Shown piece by piece: positions 24,817 through 33,040 of a stretch of 64,000 nucleotides of DNA (the first letter of the stretch is position 1; each line of letters opens with the position of its first letter). The notes beneath the pieces are model-generated. The model did no database searches. It was given only the letters and a program-made list of their open reading frames with translations, and was not told the origin of the DNA. The position numbers and the translations under genes were made by a program. The stretch spans positions 1 to 64,000 of the forward strand of contig CALKOT010000054.1 of NCBI GenBank assembly GCA_938092015.1, given 5' to 3'. Source of the stretch: an uncultured Paracoccaceae bacterium. Lineage in GTDB: Bacteria > Pseudomonadota > Alphaproteobacteria > Rhodobacterales > Rhodobacteraceae.

Positions 24817-25458
24817 ATGACCTCCAAGACCCTGGACGAGCTTTTGGACTGGCGCTATGCGACCAAGAAAATGGAGGCGACGAAAGCCGTGCCGCAAGAA
24901 AAAGTGGACGCCATCATTGATGCGATCCGCATGGCGCCGACATCCAGCGGGACCCAGCCTTTTGAGGTCATTCTGGTGACAAATCCCGACATTCGCAGTC
25001 AGATCACCAAGGCGGCCGGCGGTCAGGAGCAGATCAATGACGGCTCACACCTTATGGTATTTGCAGCCTGGGACAACTACACCGCTGAGCGTATTGATGA
25101 AGTCGTCGATCTGAACGTCGCGGCCCGCGGCGACCTGCCGATGCTGCATGCATACTACAACAACCTCAAATCGAATTACGTGCCGCGCGACGCCAAAGTG
25201 AACTACGCCCATGCAGCGCGTCAGGCCTATATTGCGCTGGGTGTTGGGCTTGTCGCCGCCGCTGAACAGGAAGTCGACAGCACACCGATGGAAGGGTTCG
25301 ATCGTGCATCAGTCGACAAGATCCTTGGGCTGGCAGAGCGCGGCTTGCGGTCAGTTGTTCTGATGCCTTTGGGCTATCGCGATAAAGCCGGGGACTGGCT
25401 GTTGCCGATGGGCAAAGTTCGCAAATCGCGCGAAACGATGATTACGGTTGTTGACTGA
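24817..25458 (+). CDS. Nitroreductase-family NAD(P)H-dependent oxidoreductase
   Basis: The protein has 213 residues with one FMN-binding nitroreductase domain: LDWRYATKKMEATKAVPQEKVDAI, MAPTSSGTQPFEVILV (FMN contact) and GLRSVVLMPLGYRDKAGDW near the C-terminus. NfsB/YfkO-type enzymes reduce quinones and nitroaromatics. The divergent HxlR gene is the probable regulator. GGGAACACC precedes the ATG by a reasonable distance. Confidence 0.88.
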   Translation: MTSKTLDELLDWRYATKKMEATKAVPQEKVDAIIDAIRMAPTSSGTQPFEVILVTNPDIRSQITKAAGGQEQINDGSHLMVFAAWDNYTAERIDEVVDLNVAARGDLPMLHAYYNNLKSNYVPRDAKVNYAHAARQAYIALGVGLVAAAEQEVDSTPMEGFDRASVDKILGLAERGLRSVVLMPLGYRDKAGDWLLPMGKVRKSRETMITVVD

Positions 25459-25531
25459 CTTACTCATCTAGGCGGAATGAATGGCGGGGTGCAGGGCAGA
25501 ATGCCATGCTCCTCGTTTCATATTGACCCCG

Positions 25532-25876
25532 CTAGGAGGGCTTTCTCAAAATAACCGCGCGTATCAGCATGATCAGCGCAAACACGCTCGTCGCCATCAT
25601 GATTCCGACGCGGATGATAGGCAGCGCCTGTCCCTTGTCGATGGAGCTGGATAGAGGCGTCCAAAGCGCGTAGGCGATGATCAGCGTCAAAAGGACGACG
25701 ATGGCCAGCGCAAAACGGCTACCACCCTTTAGCCAAAGATGATGACCGAGCAGGAGAACGCCGAAGGCCACAGGGATCAACGTTGTTTCCGAACTCATGC
25801 CATTGGCGAAATAGGCCCAGAGTGACAGCACGATCAGGGCGATGGCGTTGATCAGGTTGGCTTTGGTTGCAGTCAT
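25532..25876 (-). CDS. Small inner-membrane protein of unknown function
   Basis: The protein has 114 residues with about four hydrophobic segments (LINAIALIVLSLWAYFA, TLIPVAFGVLLLGHHLWL, FALAIVVLLTLIIAYALW and IIRVGIMMATSVFALIMLIRAVIL). It reads like a small DoxX/UPF-type membrane protein, but I recognise no specific family. It lies 37 bp downstream of the M24 enzyme gene and may be co-transcribed with it. Confidence 0.65.
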   Translation of the reverse strand: MTATKANLINAIALIVLSLWAYFANGMSSETTLIPVAFGVLLLGHHLWLKGGSRFALAIVVLLTLIIAYALWTPLSSSIDKGQALPIIRVGIMMATSVFALIMLIRAVILRKPS

Positions 25877-25913
25877 GACAGGTTCCAGTCTGGCTTAGTC
25901 TCAAATTAGTCTT

Positions 25914-27074
25914 TCAGACTGGCAACACCAACTCATCCAGTTCGATCGGGCCGCTGGTCAGCATGGTCATGCCCGCCTCGTCAATCGACAGTGTATCGGA
26001 ATGGCGAAACCCGCCGACCCCTTCGATATAAACGCCCGGTTCCATCGTGAAGACCATGCCGGGCCGGATTTCGCGATCATACCCTTCTGCGAAGAACGGC
26101 GCCTCGTGCCCGGTCACGCCAATGCCGTGGCCCGCGCGGTGAAGCAGGTTGTCGCTGTAGCCTGCCTTAATGAATACATCATTAGCTGCGCGGTCGACGT
26201 CCGACATCAAGGCGCCGGGGCGGGTTGCGTCCAGCGCAGCCTGACGGGCCTTAAGCATCACATCGAAGGGACGTTTACAGGCCTCTGGCGCGTGGCCGAT
26301 GAAGAACGTGCGCTCAACCTCGCCGCCATATCCGTCCACCACGCCATTGACGAGTGTGATCATTGGGCCGCCTTCTGCTGTTTCCAGCGCGAGATCGGTG
26401 AAGTTGTGTGGGTCGTGCGTGACTTCGGCGGCTTGAAAAATTGCATGGGCCTTGGTTGCCGTCATGTTGATTGCAGGGTTGTCGGCAAGGACCCGTTTCA
26501 TCAGCGACCCGATGTGCTGGGAATTGAACGCGGCCATGGTCTGGCCCAGCTTGGTGCCGCGCATCATGTCGTCATGGATGTCGGTGAGACGGGCGCAGAC
26601 ATAGGCGATACGGGCCAGTTCATAGTCCGATTTCACCATGCGAAGGTCGTCTATCAAATCGGTGCGGATGTACTGCCCTGTCAGTGCCTCAAACAGTTGC
26701 AGGGGGGCTATGCTTTCGACGCCGATACGTGCTGCGCCGCCGAGGGCTTTGGCTAACGCATCCTCCCACCCTTCGCCTTCGGGGGCTGGGAATTCGCGGT
26801 AGGGGATCAGATCGAGATTCCCGACGGATCGGTGACGGATATGGGGGATTTCCAGTTTGGGCGCGACGAACCGGGGAGGGCCAGTGCGGCCGATTACCAG
26901 CACAAAGGGGCGCTCGTGCACATAGTTGGCAAAGTTCGTCAGATAGTACGTGTTATCGGGGGTGGAGGTGACGTAGGCGTCCAGATCCAGCCTCTCCATC
27001 TCAGCGCGCAGGCGTGCGATGCGGGCGGCGATTTCGGCAATGTTGGGCGCGGCAGTGGTCTGGGGCAGTGTCAT
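25914..27074 (-). CDS. M24-family (creatinase/aminopeptidase fold) enzyme with altered metal ligands
   Basis: The start at 27074 (MTLPQTTAAPN) has AGGAGACACCC upstream and gives 386 residues. An N-terminal creatinase-like domain (residues 1-150, DAYVTSTPDNTYYLTNF) precedes the pita-bread domain. HRAGHGIGVTGHEAPFF keeps the catalytic histidines, but metal ligands differ: TLVNGVVDGYGGEVERTF has non-Asp at the first and Glu at the second, and GGFRHSDT has Ser where Glu is usual. This resembles metal-independent relatives such as creatinase or ectoine hydrolase more than a prolidase. Confidence 0.85.
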   Translation of the reverse strand: MTLPQTTAAPNIAEIAARIARLRAEMERLDLDAYVTSTPDNTYYLTNFANYVHERPFVLVIGRTGPPRFVAPKLEIPHIRHRSVGNLDLIPYREFPAPEGEGWEDALAKALGGAARIGVESIAPLQLFEALTGQYIRTDLIDDLRMVKSDYELARIAYVCARLTDIHDDMMRGTKLGQTMAAFNSQHIGSLMKRVLADNPAINMTATKAHAIFQAAEVTHDPHNFTDLALETAEGGPMITLVNGVVDGYGGEVERTFFIGHAPEACKRPFDVMLKARQAALDATRPGALMSDVDRAANDVFIKAGYSDNLLHRAGHGIGVTGHEAPFFAEGYDREIRPGMVFTMEPGVYIEGVGGFRHSDTLSIDEAGMTMLTSGPIELDELVLPV

Positions 27075-27180
27075 CCGGGTGTCTCCTGTTCCGGCTATCA
27101 TGCGCGGATGAGCCGGCGAAGAAAAGCTGCCACATGGCGCTGTTATGCTGCGATGGCTATATAGTGCCGATGGAGGCGTA

Positions 27181-28089
27181 ATGAGCAAAGATCACAGCAA
27201 AGACTGGCTGGAAGCCGAACTGGAAGCTGAACTGGACGAAGATTACGAACTGGATCTCGACGACGCGATCCTGTCGGAAACCGTGCGCGAGATTTACGAC
27301 CGCGCCCATCCGCCGACGTTAAAGCGGCGAGCTTACCTGCATCAATTGCTGTCGCTACAGGCAGAGCTGATCAAGCTGCAGGACTGGGTTGTCCACCACA
27401 AGAAAAAGGTCGTTGTACTGTTTGAGGGCCGGGATTCGGCTGGTAAAGGCGGCGCGATCAAGCGGATCACCCAGCGGCTGGACCCCCGCGTGTGCCGGAC
27501 GGCTGCGCTGCCTGCGCCGACGGAACGTGAGCAGTCGCAATGGTATTTCCAGCGCTTTGTGCCGTATCTGCCTGCGGGCGGTGAAATCGTGCTGTTCGAC
27601 CGGTCCTGGTATAACCGCGCCGGGGTTGAGCGGGTGATGGGGTTTGCAAACGAAAAGCAGGTTGAAGATTTCTTCCATGACGTGCCTGAGTTTGAACGCA
27701 TGCTGGTTCGGTCCGACATCATCCTGATCAAATACTGGTTTTCGATCACGGATGAAGAACAGCAATTGCGGTTCCTGATGCGCATTCACGATCCCCTGAA
27801 GCAGTGGAAATTGTCGCCGATTGATCTGGAAGCCCGGATCAAGTGGGAGGATTACACCATCGCCAAGGAAGAGATGTTCAAACGGACCAACATCCCCGAA
27901 GCGCCCTGGCACATTGTTGAAGCTGTCGACAAAAAGCGCGCCCGGCTGAATGTGATTGACCATCTTCTAAGCCTGATCCCGTATCAGCCTGTGCCGCATG
28001 ATGGGATCACATTGCCTGATCGCGCGTTCGATCCAAATTATGACCGGTCGGAAATGCCGCGAGAGTTGTACGTGCCGCAAAAGTACTGA
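27181..28089 (+). CDS. ppk2: Polyphosphate kinase 2 family protein (PPK2)
   Basis: The protein has 302 residues, a single-domain PPK2. Walker A is FEGRDSAGKGGAIKRI, Walker B lies in VLFDRSWYNRAGVERVMGF, and the lid contributes RLDPRVCRTAALPAPTEREQ. PPK2 uses polyphosphate to phosphorylate nucleotides (GDP, ADP or AMP according to class); the class cannot be read safely here. The start at 27181 has GGAGG seven bases upstream. The acidic N-terminus (ELEAELDEDYELDLDD) is typical of the family. Confidence 0.93.
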   Translation: MSKDHSKDWLEAELEAELDEDYELDLDDAILSETVREIYDRAHPPTLKRRAYLHQLLSLQAELIKLQDWVVHHKKKVVVLFEGRDSAGKGGAIKRITQRLDPRVCRTAALPAPTEREQSQWYFQRFVPYLPAGGEIVLFDRSWYNRAGVERVMGFANEKQVEDFFHDVPEFERMLVRSDIILIKYWFSITDEEQQLRFLMRIHDPLKQWKLSPIDLEARIKWEDYTIAKEEMFKRTNIPEAPWHIVEAVDKKRARLNVIDHLLSLIPYQPVPHDGITLPDRAFDPNYDRSEMPRELYVPQKY

Positions 28090-28148
28090 CTGGCGTTTAA
28101 GCGCAATGACGCTATCTTCTTTGCCAGCAAGCTAAAGGAGCCAGCCAC

Positions 28149-28391
28149 ATGTCAGATGCGCCAGTCATCGCCCAGAAATCACCCCTTCCTGTCGAAGTGG
28201 AGGCAGGCAAAGCATATTTCTGGTGCTCGTGCGGCCAATCCTCAAAGCAGCCGTTTTGCGATGGCAGCCACAAGGACACGTCTTTCACCCCGGTGAAATT
28301 TGAGGCTGAAGAAGACGGCAAAGTGTTCTTCTGCGGCTGCAAGCATTCCGGCAACGGGGTGAAGTGCGATGGTAGCCACAACAATCTTTGA
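28149..28391 (+). CDS. CDGSH iron-sulfur domain protein
   Basis: The protein has 80 residues with two CDGSH [2Fe-2S] motifs: WCSCGQSSKQPFCDGSH and FCGCKHSGNGVKCDGSH, each with three Cys and one His. The tandem arrangement matches bacterial MitoNEET-like type proteins. They act as redox or iron-sulfur shuttle proteins. It is separated from ppk2 by 59 bp, and followed by a hairpin terminator. Confidence 0.9.
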   Translation: MSDAPVIAQKSPLPVEVEAGKAYFWCSCGQSSKQPFCDGSHKDTSFTPVKFEAEEDGKVFFCGCKHSGNGVKCDGSHNNL

Positions 28392-28442
28392 TCCCTTTGC
28401 CGTCACGATTGGCGGTGTTAGCAGTGCTTGAAAACAGGACCT

Positions 28443-28470
28443 GAGCCGGGCGTGATTTACCACCCGGCTC
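28443..28470 (+). terminator. Hairpin after the CDGSH gene
   Basis: GAGCCGGG at 28443-28450 pairs perfectly with CCCGGCTC at 28463-28470, with a 12-base loop. A short T-run (GTTTT) lies about 10 bases later. The remaining 28392-28632 gap shows no gene. Confidence 0.55.
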
Positions 28471-28632
28471 ACTAGCCGTTTTACTGGTGTTTGCTTGCTT
28501 ATGTTCGCGCGGAAAAGGTCGTGGTTCGCATTTTGGCGTTTGCCTACACCAATTTGACCTCGAACAATGTGACTTAACAGTTTGCAGACGATACTACCTT
28601 CATCACGCAGACAACCGCGGAGGAGAGACCGC

Positions 28633-28845
28633 ATGTCCATCAAAACGATACTCGCCGTTCTGACCACGAAAGAATCCGTGGCGCAGATCATGCCGTTGGC
28701 GATCGACCTTGCCGAACGTAATGGCGCGCACTTGACCGGCATTCATGTAGAGGCGTCGGCGATTAATTATGCGGGTGTGGGCATGACCTTTGCGGTCAAG
28801 GAATTTGCCGCACTGCGCGCAGCGGAACAGCGGAACAGCGGATGA
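28633..28845 (+). pseudogene. N-terminal part of a frameshifted tandem universal stress protein
   Basis: The protein reads 70 residues: MSIKTILAVLTTKESVAQI, PLAIDLAERNGAHLTGIHVEA and then EFAALRAAEQRNSG. It is the first half of a UspA domain (nucleotide-binding alpha/beta fold) cut short. An 8-bp direct duplication at 28823-28838 shifts the frame. Removing one copy gives RAAEQRMSEEVKAAFEAAT, continuous with the next frame. The full protein would have about 280 residues and two Usp domains. Confidence 0.8.
28823..28838 (+). repeat. 8-bp tandem duplication CGGAACAG x2 inside the universal stress gene
   Basis: CGGAACAG occurs at 28823-28830 and again at 28831-28838, then CGGA. Eight is not a multiple of three, so the second copy shifts the frame; deleting it restores an open frame across both halves. 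Confidence 0.9.
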
Positions 28846-29483
28846 GCGAAGAAGTAAAAGCCGCGTTTGAGGCCGCGACTGCTGACTTGTCCAATGCCGC
28901 TGAGTGGCGACTGGCGGAAACTGAAGGCACGACGCGATCTGAGTTGTTGGTTGAACATGCGCATTGCGCCGATCTCATCATCATGCCGCAAGCGGAACAA
29001 TTGGGGTCTTCCCCTGGATCAAGCCAGTTGCAGGAAAATCTGGTGCGTGAATGTGGTCGCCCGGTTCTGATTGTGCCGCATTCCGGTGAGTTCACGTCTG
29101 TTGGCGCGCATGCTTTGGTCGGCCTCAGCCCGACACGGGAATCAACCCGCGCCTCACATGATGCGATCAGTCTGCTTGCGCCCGGCGGCAAGGCGACGAT
29201 CATTACAGCGCACCGCCCGAAAGATGCTGACGACCTGCCCTTTGAGAACGCAAAGGAAATGGCGCGAACATATACCTGCCACGGCATTACAGTTGAGGTG
29301 CAGGATCGGGCTGATCCGAAACTTGCGCCGGGCGATGTGCTGCTGAATGAATCGTTTGAGCGAGGCTGCGATCTGATCGTTGTGGGCGCCTATGGCCACA
29401 GCCGTGTCTACGATATGCTGATTGGCGCGACCACGACCCATCTGATGGATCACATGACGGCGCCGGTTCTGTTCAGCGCTTAG
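28842..29483 (+). CDS. C-terminal part of the tandem universal stress protein
   Basis: The frame has 213 residues from the ATG at 28842, overlapping the previous frame's TGA by 4 bases (ATGA). It completes the first Usp domain (LVEHAHCADLIIMPQ) and adds a second (LVGLSPTRESTRASHDAISLL, ending CDLIVVGAYGHSRVYDMLIGATTTHLMDHMTAPVLFSA, where GAYGHSR is the nucleotide-binding GxxGxxR-like motif). Terminated ribosomes might reinitiate here, so this half may still be made. The first domain lacks its beginning. Confidence 0.75.
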   Translation: MSEEVKAAFEAATADLSNAAEWRLAETEGTTRSELLVEHAHCADLIIMPQAEQLGSSPGSSQLQENLVRECGRPVLIVPHSGEFTSVGAHALVGLSPTRESTRASHDAISLLAPGGKATIITAHRPKDADDLPFENAKEMARTYTCHGITVEVQDRADPKLAPGDVLLNESFERGCDLIVVGAYGHSRVYDMLIGATTTHLMDHMTAPVLFSA

Positions 29484-29504
29484 TCTGAGATCGTTGCTGA
29501 CGTC

Positions 29505-30206
29505 CTAGTCGGGCGTCAGCATATACCCTTCTCCGCGCACGGTCTGTAGATAGCGGGGGTTCTTGGCATCCGCTTCGATCTTCCGGCGTAGGCGGGTGAT
29601 CTGTACGTCGACTGCCCGTTCCTGCGCGCCGCCCGCAGCGCCGCCGAGTTCCTCAACCAGACGGACGCGGGAAAGCGCCTCGTTCGGCGTGCGGGCAAAC
29701 ACCCGCATCAACGCGCTTTCGGTTGAAGTAAGGCGGATCAGGTCCTCGCCCTGCCAAAGCTCGCCGCGAGAGATGTTATAGCGGATATCGCCAAGCGCGA
29801 GGGTTTTGGGTGGCTCATCCTGGGTCGGTATGATGGCAGCGCGGCGCAGGATGGCGCCGACGCGCAACAGCAATTCACGTGGCTCAAAGGGTTTTGGCAG
29901 ATAGTCATCTGCGCCAGCCTCAAGCCCGGTGATCTTGTCTTCGGTGTCGCCTTTGGCGGTCAACAACATGATCGGGCTTTCGACGCTGTCACGCACACCT
30001 CTGGTCAGCGAAAACCCGTCTTCGCCCGGCATCATGACGTCGATGATCAACAGGTCGAACGCAAGGCCTGACAGAATGCGACGCGCATGTGCCGCGTCGC
30101 GGGCTTCAGTTACTAGATATCCGTTCTTGATCAAAAACTGCTTCAGAAGCGTTCTGATCCGCGCGTCGTCATCGACGACGAGAATGTGGGCTGGCTGCTC
30201 GTTCAT
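29505..30206 (-). CDS. petR: OmpR-family response regulator (PetR-like)
   Basis: The protein has 233 residues. The receiver domain (1-120) has the acidic pair VVDDDARIRT, phospho-acceptor Asp in LLIIDVMMPGEDGFSL, and Lys in LPKPFEPREL. The C-terminal winged helix (about 140-230) has TSTESALMRVFARTPNEAL and the PRYLQTVRGEGYML end. No sensor kinase is nearby. It overlaps the MarR-type gene upstream by 4 bases, the PetP-PetR pairing known from Rhodobacter capsulatus, where both are needed for cytochrome bc1 gene expression; the name rests on this pairing. Confidence 0.85.
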   Translation of the reverse strand: MNEQPAHILVVDDDARIRTLLKQFLIKNGYLVTEARDAAHARRILSGLAFDLLIIDVMMPGEDGFSLTRGVRDSVESPIMLLTAKGDTEDKITGLEAGADDYLPKPFEPRELLLRVGAILRRAAIIPTQDEPPKTLALGDIRYNISRGELWQGEDLIRLTSTESALMRVFARTPNEALSRVRLVEELGGAAGGAQERAVDVQITRLRRKIEADAKNPRYLQTVRGEGYMLTPD

Positions 30207-30712
30207 TTTCTTCCCGGCTTGTCTGCCACCATCGCCCTTGTCCCGTCATTCATGATCTTATGCAAGACCTCGCGAAATCCGGCCACTGCCTCTGGTCCCG
30301 CGCTGGTATATGCCTGACGCAGACGATCGCGCTGTGGTTGGGACAGTTGCACCTCAAGTGTGGCGCCCTCTTCACTTAGGGATAGCAGGCGCTGACGGCG
30401 GTCAGTCTCCCCCACTTTTTGTACCACTAGGCCATCGTCGATCAGTTGGCGCAGCACACGGTTAAGTGACTGTTTCGTGACGCCCAGCATCTCAATCAGA
30501 CCCGCCACAGTGATATCCGGGCGGTGTTTGATGAAGTGAATCGCCCGGTGATGCGCCCGGCCATAGCCACGCTCCGCCAAAATGCGATCTGGATCGCCGG
30601 TGAAATCGCGGTAGGCAAAGAACAGAAGCTCAATAGCCGATCTAAGCTGTTCATCAGTCAGAAACAGCAGTTTATCGCTGCTGTGCCGATGGGCCGAAGA
30701 GGTCTGTTTCAT
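30203..30712 (-). CDS. petP: MarR-family transcriptional regulator (PetP-like)
   Basis: With the start at 30712 (MKQTSSAHRHSSDKLL) the protein has 169 residues. The winged helix spans about 55-140: HRAIHFIKHRPDITVAGLIEMLGVTKQSLNRVLRQLIDDGLV, with the wing GETDRRQRLLSLSEEG. The 4-base overlap with the response regulator supports translational coupling and a PetP-PetR identity. It is divergent from ilvE; an inverted repeat at 30809-30829 lies between. Confidence 0.83.
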   Translation of the reverse strand: MKQTSSAHRHSSDKLLFLTDEQLRSAIELLFFAYRDFTGDPDRILAERGYGRAHHRAIHFIKHRPDITVAGLIEMLGVTKQSLNRVLRQLIDDGLVVQKVGETDRRQRLLSLSEEGATLEVQLSQPQRDRLRQAYTSAGPEAVAGFREVLHKIMNDGTRAMVADKPGRK

Positions 30713-30808
30713 ATGCTCACGGTCATAGCTTTTTGCCTTTAACCTAAAGCATCGCACCGCCAAAAGCCCGAGAGGGCCGCAGGCCTGGCAGGTTTTTGGC
30801 GGTTCAGG

Positions 30809-30829
30809 CTTAAGGCGAAACGCTTTAAG
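30809..30829. promoter_or_regulatory. Inverted repeat between petP and ilvE, candidate operator
   Basis: CTTAAGGCG-AAA-CGCTTTAAG matches as an inverted repeat in 8 of 9 positions with a 3-base centre. It sits in the 247-bp divergent gap between petP and ilvE, a typical place for a MarR-type operator. No promoter boxes are clear around it. Confidence 0.4.
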
Positions 30830-30959
30830 TCAGTCTTGTTGACTTACCACTACCTCAATGTTACCGACCGAGCAAGGGTCGCGACATTTACTGTCGTTTT
30901 TGTGGCCATTTGAGAAACAAACAACAAGCGGAATTCCGCGCGCATGAAAGGAACGTCCT

Positions 30960-31835
30960 ATGGCTGGTCCAGCTTATGACGACCGTGACGGCCTGATCTG
31001 GCACAATGGCGAGATGATCAACTGGCGCGACGCCAAAGTGCATATGCTGACGCACGCCCTGCACTACGGCTCGTCCGTTTTTGAGGGTGAGCGCGCGTAT
31101 AATGGCGTGATCTTCGAAGGCCACCGCCATTCTGAGCGTTTGTTGGATAGCGGCAAAGCCATGGACATTCCGATCCCGTATTCCGCTGAACAGATTGATG
31201 CCGCTAAAGACGAAGCACTGAAAGCGTCTGGCCTGTCCGACGCCTATGTTCGCGCCTTCTGCTGGCGCGGTTCGGGCACCGATATGGGGGTTGCTGCGGC
31301 GGCGAACCCGGTGAACATGGCCGTGGCGGTCTGGGCTTGGGGCGCGTATTACGGTGATGCCAAATTTGATGGCGCCAAGCTGGACATTTCCAAATGGAAA
31401 CGGCCGTCACCAGAAACGATCCCGTGCCACGCCAAGGCGTCTGGCCTCTATATGATCTGCACCATGTCCAAGCATGAGGCCGAGGCGAAGGGCTGTTCCG
31501 ACGCCCTGATGATGGACTATCGCGGGTATGTGGCTGAGGCGACTGGCGCGAATGTCTTCTTCGTCAAAGACGGCGCCGTGCACACGCCAACGCCGGATTG
31601 CTTCCTGAACGGCATCACACGCCAGACCGTCATCGGGATGTTGAAAGACAAGGGCGTCGAAGTGATTGAGCGTCACATCATGCCAGAAGAGCTGTCGGGT
31701 TTTGAACAGTGCTGGCTGACCGGCACTGCTGCCGAAGTCACACCTGTCGGTCAGATTGGCGAGCATACGTTTGAGGTTGGCCACCTGACACGCGAGATAG
31801 CCGAGCAGTACGAAAAGCACGTCCGCGCCGTTTGA
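30960..31835 (+). CDS. ilvE: Branched-chain amino acid aminotransferase
   Basis: The protein has 291 residues, a fold-type IV PLP enzyme. Key parts are HMLTHALHYGSSVFEGERAY, the PLP-lysine region ETIPCHAKASGLYMICTMSKHEAEAKG and the cofactor-binding EATGANVFFVKDGAVHTPTPDCFLNGITR. ECWLTGTAAEVTPVGQI-type residues near the end are also typical (here EQCWLTGTAAEVTPV). It makes and degrades leucine, isoleucine and valine. AAAGGA precedes the ATG. The divergent petP-petR pair shares its control region. Confidence 0.93.
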   Translation: MAGPAYDDRDGLIWHNGEMINWRDAKVHMLTHALHYGSSVFEGERAYNGVIFEGHRHSERLLDSGKAMDIPIPYSAEQIDAAKDEALKASGLSDAYVRAFCWRGSGTDMGVAAAANPVNMAVAVWAWGAYYGDAKFDGAKLDISKWKRPSPETIPCHAKASGLYMICTMSKHEAEAKGCSDALMMDYRGYVAEATGANVFFVKDGAVHTPTPDCFLNGITRQTVIGMLKDKGVEVIERHIMPEELSGFEQCWLTGTAAEVTPVGQIGEHTFEVGHLTREIAEQYEKHVRAV

Positions 31836-31847
31836 TGGCCCAAATTG

Positions 31848-32948
31848 ATGGCTGAGACCGCAGATATCCTGATCATCGGCGCTGGGGTCGCAGGCCTCGG
31901 CGCCGCCTACAATTTGGCGGGCGATGCTGATGTGATCGTGTTGGAGGCGTGTGAAGCGCCTTGCACGCAGACCTCTGGACGCTCCGCCGCAGTCTACCTT
32001 ACGACCTACGGGCCCAAAGGCGTGATCGACCTGTCGATCCAGTCTGGCCCGTTCTATCGCGATCCGCCTGACGGATTCGGTGAGACGCCTCTGTTGACCC
32101 CACGCGGTGAACTGCATCTCGATGATCAGAACGGCGAGATGCTTGGCCCGAAAGTCGCTGCTGGTGAGATTGAGGAAGTTTCGATCGACGAAGCGCTTCA
32201 GATGGTGCCGATCCTGAAACGCGAAGGCCTCGCCATGGCCGCCTTTGATGGCGCAGCTGAGGATATCGACGTCGATCTGGTCACTGGCGGTTTTCTGCGG
32301 GGGATGAAAGCGTCGGGTGGCAGGCTGGTCGTGAACGCTCGCGTCGAAAGCCTGTCACGTGAGAATGGCGTCTGGCGTGCGATCACTCCGGCAGGAGATT
32401 TTGAAGCTCCGATCGTGATCAACGCCGCCGGCGCCTGGGCCTCGCCTGTCGCGGCGCTGGCGGGTGCGCTGCCAATTCATGTAGAGCCACGCCGCCGCTC
32501 AGCCGCCATTATCCCGGCCCCTGCTGGACATGACGTCCGCAAATGGCCGCTGTTCTTTGGCGCAGGGGAGACCTGGTATGCCCGACCGACCGGCGGCGCG
32601 CTGATGGTTTCGTCTGCTGAGGCGATCCAGGTTGAGCCGCACGATATCCAGATTGACAAATATGACGAAATCCTTGCGGGTGGCCTCTATCGTTATGAGC
32701 AGCGCGTGACGACGCCGATCACCAAAGTCGATGGCCCCTGGGCGGGCCTGCGCAGCTTTGCGCCAGATAGAGAACCGGTTGTCGGGTTCGACCCACAGGT
32801 CGAAGGCTTCTTCTGGCTGGCGGGGCAGGGCGGTTATGGCTTTCAGACAGCGCCTGCACTGTCGAAACTTGCAGCAGAACTGGTCAAGGGCGCGACGCCT
32901 GCCGGGTTAGGCGTTGATCTTTCACCCACAAGGTTCGCCGCTGGCTGA
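31848..32948 (+). CDS. FAD-dependent oxidoreductase, D-amino-acid oxidase (DAO) family
   Basis: The ATG at 31848 gives 366 residues. The FAD motif is ADILIIGAGVAGLGAAYNLA, followed by TSGRSAAVYLTTYG. VINAAGAWASPVAALAGALP is the second FAD contact and GPWAGLRSFAPDREPVVGF with FFWLAGQGGYGFQTAPALSKLAAEL near the C-terminus is the DAO-family end. Amine or D-amino-acid substrates are likely. It follows ilvE by 12 bases, so the two probably share a transcript, which would fit amino-acid catabolism. Confidence 0.87.
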   Translation: MAETADILIIGAGVAGLGAAYNLAGDADVIVLEACEAPCTQTSGRSAAVYLTTYGPKGVIDLSIQSGPFYRDPPDGFGETPLLTPRGELHLDDQNGEMLGPKVAAGEIEEVSIDEALQMVPILKREGLAMAAFDGAAEDIDVDLVTGGFLRGMKASGGRLVVNARVESLSRENGVWRAITPAGDFEAPIVINAAGAWASPVAALAGALPIHVEPRRRSAAIIPAPAGHDVRKWPLFFGAGETWYARPTGGALMVSSAEAIQVEPHDIQIDKYDEILAGGLYRYEQRVTTPITKVDGPWAGLRSFAPDREPVVGFDPQVEGFFWLAGQGGYGFQTAPALSKLAAELVKGATPAGLGVDLSPTRFAAG

Positions 32949-32973
32949 CCGGTTAGGGGTTTGGATATTTAGA

Positions 32974-33000
32974 GGCCCAAAGACAGACTATCTTTGGGCC
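32974..33000. terminator. Bidirectional-type terminator between convergent genes
   Basis: GGCCCAAAGA at 32974-32983 pairs perfectly with TCTTTGGGCC at 32991-33000 around a 7-base loop, followed on the plus strand by AAATTTTCTT. It separates the FAD oxidoreductase from the convergent VWA gene. Confidence 0.75.
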
Positions 33001-33040
33001 AAATTTTCTTCCTGCAAAGTGCTTCACGCAGAAGAAAAAT

